A stretch of 64,000 bases of DNA from Lycium barbarum. Taxonomy: Eukaryota > Streptophyta > Magnoliopsida > Solanales > Solanaceae. The notes under the pieces were generated by a model. That model was given only the letters and a program-made list of their open reading frames with translations. It did not search any database and had not been told where the DNA came from. The stretch spans positions 14,842,027 through 14,906,026 of the forward strand of contig NC_083345.1 in NCBI RefSeq assembly GCF_019175385.1, read 5' to 3'. Of the stretch, positions 57,623-64,000 are shown piece after piece (the first letter of the stretch is position 1; each line of letters starts with the position of its first letter). Position numbers and translations under genes: made by a program.

Positions 57623-57634
57623 GTGTAACATGGC

Positions 57635-59148
57635 AATTGCAAATGACACAGTAGCCAAGATTGAACTTTGAGCTTGTTATATATTTTGTAATGTGGTTAT
57701 TCCCGTGTATAAACTTGACTTGTCTGCAAATCCATAAAATGCGTTTTACCAATCAAGAAAGGTTATGATCATTTTATTATTAAGCTTACCTTCATATTCC
57801 TTAGAAGTAAAAAGAAACTGATTTTCATTGTTTTGATTATTCTTCTTGTCTTCATTTCTGATGATTATATTCTTCATTGCGCTTAGTCTGTGTCTGAGTT
57901 TGCTCTAATGCAACGTAGGTTATCATGATCAATTTGCCAGAAGAAAAGTTTGTAGAGATGAGATGAGATAAATGGACTCAAGAGACTTAATGGGTCTACA
58001 CAGAATGGAATAAGTTGTGCATTTGCATGCATGTGATTTCAGATTTGGGCGTCCTCTCCCTGGTTAGAATTCGGATGTATCTTTTTTCACTTTCTGCAAG
58101 ATATCCTCTATGATTCTTCATAGAAATTTACTAAGATCATATAATATAATTTATATTATTACAGATTTGGTTTATGTCCAAGCTTAAAGTTTTCCTATAA
58201 CCGTTTCTTCTGTTACTGTACTCCTAGCTATGCTTTAAACTGAATAAGTTTATTTCCATAAAAAGGGCATCCCAAGTTTACACACTGCTGTGTTCTATAT
58301 GTGGATTGCAATATGGACCATCCAGAATCCCATAGATATATCATATATTTCACTATTAATGATATGCAGGAATTAAGGACAGTTAACAGTTTTACTTATC
58401 CACGTAAGGGAGAACTAAACGTTAGCTGCCCTGTTTTTAAGGGAGATATATAATCTCGAATCTTAACCACGTTTTCTTTATTTTATTCTTATATGATCAA
58501 AAAATAAATGGTGTCGTTTACCATGTGTTTATTCTTAAATGATAAAAGTGTTTGGCGGTTGCACACGTGTCCTTAGTCAATACAGTGTAATTGTTACTTC
58601 AGAAGTATCAAGAAGTATGTCATAATGAAAATCACTCTCAATCTAACGTCCTTACTTTAAGCCCTCGGTCAACTTTATTCAATAATAAGTTTTTAAGACG
58701 TTGTCAATCGACTCATCAACTGTTGAAACCGAAAAGGCAACAAAATGTGAGTTTACTTTATAATAACATTTCTATATACTCTTTATCAGACCTTACATAC
58801 TTTCGACCCTCTTAAAGCTGTCATCAATTTACGAGCGTTTAAGATTGCAATTGCAGTATGTATTAGTTCTTCTTCTTCCTTCTTATCAATCCAGTATTCA
58901 CGAGCTCACCCCCATCAAAAATTACTTATGAATATTCACCACATTTTGAAGAATATACAACTCACAACAAGGGAAAGACATAAGTTTCAATAATTTAAGA
59001 CTTTTGAGATGGACCTGACTCACAAAAGATTGAAAAACTTGAACAAAGAAATAGAAAGAAAAAAGAACCTATGTTGGGACAAAAGTGGTGTGACATATGT
59101 ACATGCGAGTGTAAATCTCCCCTCTTTTTTGTGCTTATGTAAAGACCC
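57635..59148. other. intergenic, no gene seen
   Basis: AT-rich noncoding sequence, including the 3' flank of the small minus-strand gene. No ORF with recognisable product. Confidence 0.45.
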
Positions 59149-59896
59149 TCATTTTGGTGGTGCCAAAGAATGTGGATGAGACTCCACTAGTATGGACCAA
59201 AGCACCTGAACATCTTCACAAGGGCAAGACTTAACATCCTCGTAGAGTATATATATCCCTCTTGCTGAAAAAAAATCAAAAATAAGTTAGTTTAATACAA
59301 AGTTTAAGTTAGAGCTTTGCAAACGAAAACATAATATGTATGAAGTTCACATTTTTCTTGAGCAAGACGAGAGTTTTGTAAAAGAAAACATATTCAGAGT
59401 TATTTCAAGATAAAATAGGCATATGTGTTACTATGTATAAATTGAACTAAAATTCTTAATGTTCTAGTTCTTCCCTAACCACTATTCCAATTCAAGAACA
59501 AGTTGAATTCTAGCTATCAAAATCGAGCTTGAGCTTGATTCAAGAAGGAAATGTTGATCCCATAGATGATAGTTTTTTCCATTGAAGGAGCAGTGACGGA
59601 TCAAATGATGAGTTCATCAATCCAACAAAACTCAATGAGTCTATATGCGCAAAAAATAAGTATAAACGGAGTTGACACATTTCAGAATTCACAACGTCTA
59701 AATTCTTGATCCCCCACTTCTAACAAGAGCTAGTTATCTAAGTGTATATACAAAATCTTTGACAAAGAAAACTTTACTACATAAAAGTGAAGACAATATA
59801 AGAAGTACTAATGGAGGACATACTCTTCTTGGGAGTAGAGTGAAGACGAACCCAAAGCTTCTTCAATGGAGAGAAGAGGGATTGAAGCCACCCCAT
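59149..59896 (-). CDS. conserved plant small protein, 62 aa, function unknown
   Basis: Two exons, 59896-59824 and 59264-59149, with a GT..AG intron of 559 bp and frame kept. Exon 1 gives MGWLQSLFSPLKKLWVRLHS; exon 2 gives RGIYILYEDVKSCPCEDVQV, LWSILVESH and a short Pro-ending tail. The N-terminal part could form an amphipathic basic helix (SPLKKLWVRLH). The middle has a CPC pair and many acidic residues. I recognise the MGW..SPLKKLW + IYILYEDVKSC..EDV.VLWSILVESH pattern from unannotated small plant proteins, from memory only. No signal peptide or transmembrane segment. The frame is open upstream to an ATG at 59968; the start at 59896 is preferred because it matches that pattern. TTATAAGG near 60030 on the minus strand is a possible TATA box. 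Confidence 0.75.
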
Positions 59897-60445
59897 GAGG
59901 AAAAGAGGGTGTAGATGAAGTTCATGGTAGGTAAAATGAATGGGGGTGAGAAATAAGAGAGACACCACTAAGAGACTAGTACGTAGTTTGCTTAGACAAA
60001 GGGTGAAGTTTGGGTCACTATCCTTATAAACATTTGCATTTTCCTTGCAGTCAAATCATGTATTCATTTCATTACAATACTTTCACAATTTTCACTTGGT
60101 GTTATGTCTCTATCATACCTCTCCCCTTGTAGTAGAAGTTGCCACTCTACCAATCACTTGTACTTTTCACACTTCCTATGATCCCTCTTCTTTAACTTCT
60201 CCTTTCTTTCCCTTCATTGACATCCCTTATTCTTCAAGCTAGTTATGTATTTATTTTTATACTATTCCCCTTTTATATTACTCATTAGAATGCGATTGAT
60301 TTCTATTGTTTAGCTACAAAAATTATATATCACTAATTCCTATTGTTTTGTGGTAATTCGAACCTTCATGTCACTAGTTCGAGTCCGGATTGATGCTGCC
60401 TAGTTGAATTTTCTCTCTTTTTATTAACTATGTTAAAAGGAAAAA
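59897..60445. other. promoter side of the small gene and intergenic DNA
   Basis: Holds the likely promoter of the minus-strand small gene. At 60380-60400 there is TAGTTCGAGTCCGGATT, a B-box-like short repeat; a related sequence lies at about 62700-62720 on the other side of the foldback element. Confidence 0.4.
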
Positions 60446-60583
60446 GAGTCCGGAGCCAAAATGACTTATTTTTGCAGCCATTAGACCAAAATAGGTTGCA
60501 TTTTTTTTTTATACCACAATGGGTATTTCGTTGGTTATCCAACGAAATACCCACACAAGCACTGTTCATAGCCGGATTTTTTT

Positions 60584-60617
60584 GTTGCATTTCGCTACAC
60601 TTGTAGCGAAATGCAAC
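60584..60617. repeat. perfect 16 bp-arm palindrome (left copy)
   Basis: GTTGCATTTCGCTACA, two bases, then its exact complement. A mirrored copy lies at 62403-62436. Confidence 0.9.
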
Positions 60618-60811
60618 AATTTTTTTTTTTTTTTTTTTTTTTGCATTTCGTGAGTTAATCAACGAAATGCAACAATTTTTTTTTTTCATTTCGTGAATTA
60701 ATAAACGAAATGCAACAATTTTTTTTTAATTTTTTTTTGCATTTCGTGAATTAATAAACGAAATATGTGTTTTTTTTTTTTTGCATTTCGTGAATAAAAA
60801 AACGAAATAAG

Positions 60812-60916
<105 letters not shown>

Positions 60917-60987
60917 TTTCGTGTATTAAAAAACGAAATAGGATAAAAAAAAATTAATTTCATTCATATAAAAACGAAATTGGAAAA

Positions 60988-61024
<37 letters not shown>

Positions 61025-61194
61025 TTTGCATTTCGTTGGTATATCTGCGAAATAGTAAAAAAAAAAAAATTGTATTTCGTTTATTAAAAAACGAAATATG
61101 AAAATAATTTTTTTTGTATTTTTGTATTTCGTTTATATAAAAAAATAGGAAAATAATTTTATTTTCATTTCGTTTATATAAAAACGAAATAGGA

Positions 61195-61244
<50 letters not shown>

Positions 61245-61302
61245 TCTTTTATTTTATTTGAAATATGATTTTTTTTATTTCATTCATATCAAAACGAAAT
61301 TG

Positions 61303-61364
<62 letters not shown>

Positions 61365-61639
61365 TTATTTTGCATTTCGTTGGTATATCAACGAAATAGT
61401 ATATTTTTTCTTTTTTGTATTTCATTTATTAGTCAACTTTATATGTCGAGAAATTAGCCAGCTTTATTTTCAAAAATTGAAACCGCAGAAGTAAAATTGA
61501 CATTCACAGCTACATTATCCCAAGATTTTTACGTTGAAATCTATTGCGTATCATTATCTTATAAGTAAATAAAACTGAAAAATTCACGCCAATTTGGGGG
61601 AAAATTGAAATTGAATGGGATAAAAGCTGTTTTTTTTTT

Positions 61640-61765
61640 TAAAATCGGCTCGGCCAAACCGCCTTGCGGCGGTTTGTCCGCATAGATCTCGAAAAAATAC
61701 GCAAGTTCAAAAAAAAAAACCCGCGTAAAACGGACGTCCGAGCGCAAAGTTATGACCTTCTAAAG
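61640..61765. other. GC-rich core of the foldback element
   Basis: The only GC-rich part of the element: AAACCGCCTTGCGGCGGTTT is a palindrome with a 3-base loop, followed by CCGCGTAAAACGGACGTCCG. Possible structural or regulatory role; unknown. Confidence 0.5.
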
Positions 61766-62588
61766 TTTGACGACTTTACAACTAGTTTTTCTCCCTATAT
61801 TTTTTAGAATTATATTTATATTCAAAATAAAGTTATGTCTTGACTTTACAACTATTTGTTTTTTTGTTTATTAAAAAACGAAATAAGATTTTTTTTTTAT
61901 TTCGTTCATCTAAAAACGAAATATGAAAATAAGTTTTTTTGTATTTTTGTATTTTGTTTATATAAAAAAATAGGAAAATAATTTTATATATAAAAACGAA
62001 ATAGGAATACATATACCAATGAAATAGGATAAATATATATATATATATATTTTTTGTATTTCATTTATATACCAACGAAATGCAAAAATAATATATATAT
62101 ATATATTTTCCAATTTCGTTTTTATATGAACGAATTTTTTTTTTGTTTATCCTATTTCGTTTTTTAATACACGAAATGCAATATATATATATATATATAA
62201 TTTCTTATTTCGTTTTTTTATTCATGAAATGCAAAAAAAAAAAAAACACATATTTCGTTTATTAATTCACGAAATGCAAAAAAAAAAAAAAAAAATTTGT
62301 TGCATTTCGTTTATTAATTCACGAAATGCAAAAAAAAAAAAAAATGTTGCATTTCGTTGATTAACTCACGAAATGCAAAAAAAAAAAAAAAAAAAAAAAA
62401 TTGTTGCATTTCGCTACAAGTGTAGCGAAATGCAACAAAAAAATCCGGCTATGAACAGTGCTTGTGTGGGTATTTCGTTGGATAACCAACGAAATACCCA
62501 TTGTGGTATAAAAAAAAAAAAAAGACAGCTTATTTTGGTCTAATGGCTGCAAAAATAAGCCATTTTGGCTCCGGACTCAAGGGAAAAA

Positions 62589-63635
62589 TGCAAATACTTG
62601 CAATCACATATAATCCTCGAATATAGATTTTATGAAGTAGCAAATACGCTATGACATACTTAATAATGACGGTTACCAAATTAGTTTTGAGTTTTGGTGT
62701 CACAAGTTCGAGTTTGGATCACTATTGTGGTTACAACGTATAGTAATGATGGTTAAGAAATTACATTTGAACCTTTACGTCACGAGTAACTATTGCGCAG
62801 TTAGAATTATTTCTGTCGTTTGCCTATTAACTATGTTAAAGAATTAAAGAAGCAAATACTTGCAAGCACATATTGATATTAAAAAATAGTTTTTCTGAAG
62901 TAGCATATTTGTTACACTAGGACATATATAATAATGATGAATATAATATATTTGAAGTTGAGAGAAACTTTATTTTAGAGTAGTCCCTCAATTATATTGC
63001 AAGGAAATATTTATTTTCAAGAGTCTACTTCAAGTATTGAGTTTCTATTGGTCCACTAATCCACTTGCTCAATTAGAGTTTAGGCACAAGAAGAAGTTAC
63101 TCCATTACTTCTGATGACTCGAAAGTTTTGTTTCATTATCTAATAGATTTCTCGATGGCTTAATCAAAGACTCATTAAAGGGGGGAAAAAAGAGTTGATT
63201 GACAAAACATACTGTTTTGTTGTTTATATTTCCCATGGCAAACTGCGATGGTGCGTTTATATTACATAAGTAATTAATGATAAAGAAACAAAAGTTTAGG
63301 CTGTGTTTACAAATTAGAAGGAAATGAAATGAAGGAAAAAAGGGCAAGTAAAATGCACCTTTCTTCCCCTTCTTTGGTTAGACAGGAAATTAAAGAAAGG
63401 ATAGGAAATGGAAAATTTTGCTCTTTCTAAGAACATATAAGTAGGACAAACAGTACAGTTTTTTTTCAATTTCTTTTCCGTCCGTCTGCAGATAAAAAAT
63501 GTACTGGAGTCCTAATTTATCTAAAGTATTTCATAATATTTTTAAGAGATTATTTCAGATACTTGCCTCCTAAATTACTTTTGTACTACTTAATAGGTTA
63601 TTTGAAAGTTAAAGTTGTATTCGGACATTTTTATT
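62589..63635. other. intergenic, no gene seen
   Basis: AT-rich noncoding DNA. CACAAGTTCGAGTTTGGATC at 62702-62721 and ACGTCACGAGTAACTATTG at 62778-62796 resemble each other and the sequence near 60385. Confidence 0.4.
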
Positions 63636-63639
63636 TTTT

Positions 63640-63765
63640 TTAAAAAGTTGGGGATAGGAGTAGGGAAAATGGGGGAGGGGATTACAAGGTGGGGAATCGA
63701 GCTCTCACCAACAAGGTGAGAGTTCAGGTAGTCAACCAACTGAGTTATTAAGATTCCTCTTCGAA
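63640..63765 (-). repeat. tRNA-like / SINE-like sequence
   Basis: On the minus strand, TAACTCAGTTGG (63747-63736) resembles a pol III A box and AGCTCGATTCCCC (63703-63691) a B box. They are about 35 bp apart, with GAACTCTCACCTTG and its complement between them. No acceptor stem is evident, so this is more likely a tRNA-derived repeat than a functional tRNA gene. Confidence 0.5.
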
Positions 63766-64000
63766 CATTCATTCAACTTGAAAAAGAAAAAATGTTTTGT
63801 CAGTAGAAAAATAATTCACTTGAAAAATTAGTCGAAATCACTTTTTCAAACTTGAAACTCATCTTCAATTTTTATTTCAAGAAATAAGTCCACTCTATAA
63901 CCAAACGCTAATTTAAAGCAAAGCAAAAAAAAAAAATATTCATTTCCTACTCGGTCCTTAGTTTGCTTGTAATTTACAATACTGCGTTCATATCTCTTAT
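63766..64000. other. intergenic, window edge
   Basis: AT-rich sequence up to the end of the window; nothing recognised. Confidence 0.4.

Overview
This is a plant nuclear window, AT-rich and dense in repeats. It has spliced GT-AG genes and plant-type transposons (Ty1/copia, Ty3/gypsy, RTE LINE, TRIM, hAT, Stowaway, Tourist and Emigrant MITEs, Helitron-like repeats). The repeat repertoire looks to me like an asterid dicot, most likely Solanaceae; that is inferred from memory, not from a search. I see nothing bacterial, organellar or viral.

Three host genes can be modelled. (1) A WNK serine/threonine kinase on the minus strand (10303 to 7180, 7 exons, 718 aa), whose lysine arrangement is typical of WNKs. 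(2) A SurE-like 5'-nucleotidase/phosphatase on the plus strand (45134 to 57054, 9 exons, 310 aa); its 4.3 kb first intron and several later introns carry transposon insertions and tandem duplications. (3) A small two-exon minus-strand gene (59896 to 59149, 62 aa) of a conserved but uncharacterised plant small-protein type. All splice junctions were read by hand; they keep frame across every exon and have GT..AG borders.

Three LTR retrotransposons fill much of the rest. A 4 kb Gypsy element (13339-17377, TSD ATTAC) lost most of pol and sits inside an older MITE. A degenerate Copia element (21126-27198) has two LTRs that disagree completely over a central block and no matching TSD, so it looks recombinant. 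A young Copia element (35114-41308, TSD GTAAT) has intact gag, an 857 bp spacer before pol, and one frameshift in pol.

Layout: 0-7 kb, intergenic with hAT-type elements and an RTE LINE end; 7.2-10.3 kb, WNK; 10.8-13 kb, nested MITEs; 13.2-17.5 kb, Gypsy; 18.8-20 kb, Emigrant-like and hAT MITEs; 21-27 kb, Copia-A; 28-31 kb, degenerate SINE and MITE; 31-35 kb, Helitron-like tandem array; 35-41 kb, Copia-B; 41-45 kb, Stowaway and long-hairpin MITEs; 45-57 kb, SurE gene; 59-60 kb, small gene; 60.4-62.6 kb, a 2.1 kb foldback element with a 10 bp near-perfect TSD; 62.6-64 kb, intergenic with a tRNA-like repeat.

The most interesting observations are: a short noncoding motif with a conserved hairpin, shared by the 3' regions of the Gypsy element and Copia-B; the large foldback made of nested ATTTCGT/ACGAAAT palindromes; the Helitron-like array; and the LTR mosaic of Copia-A.
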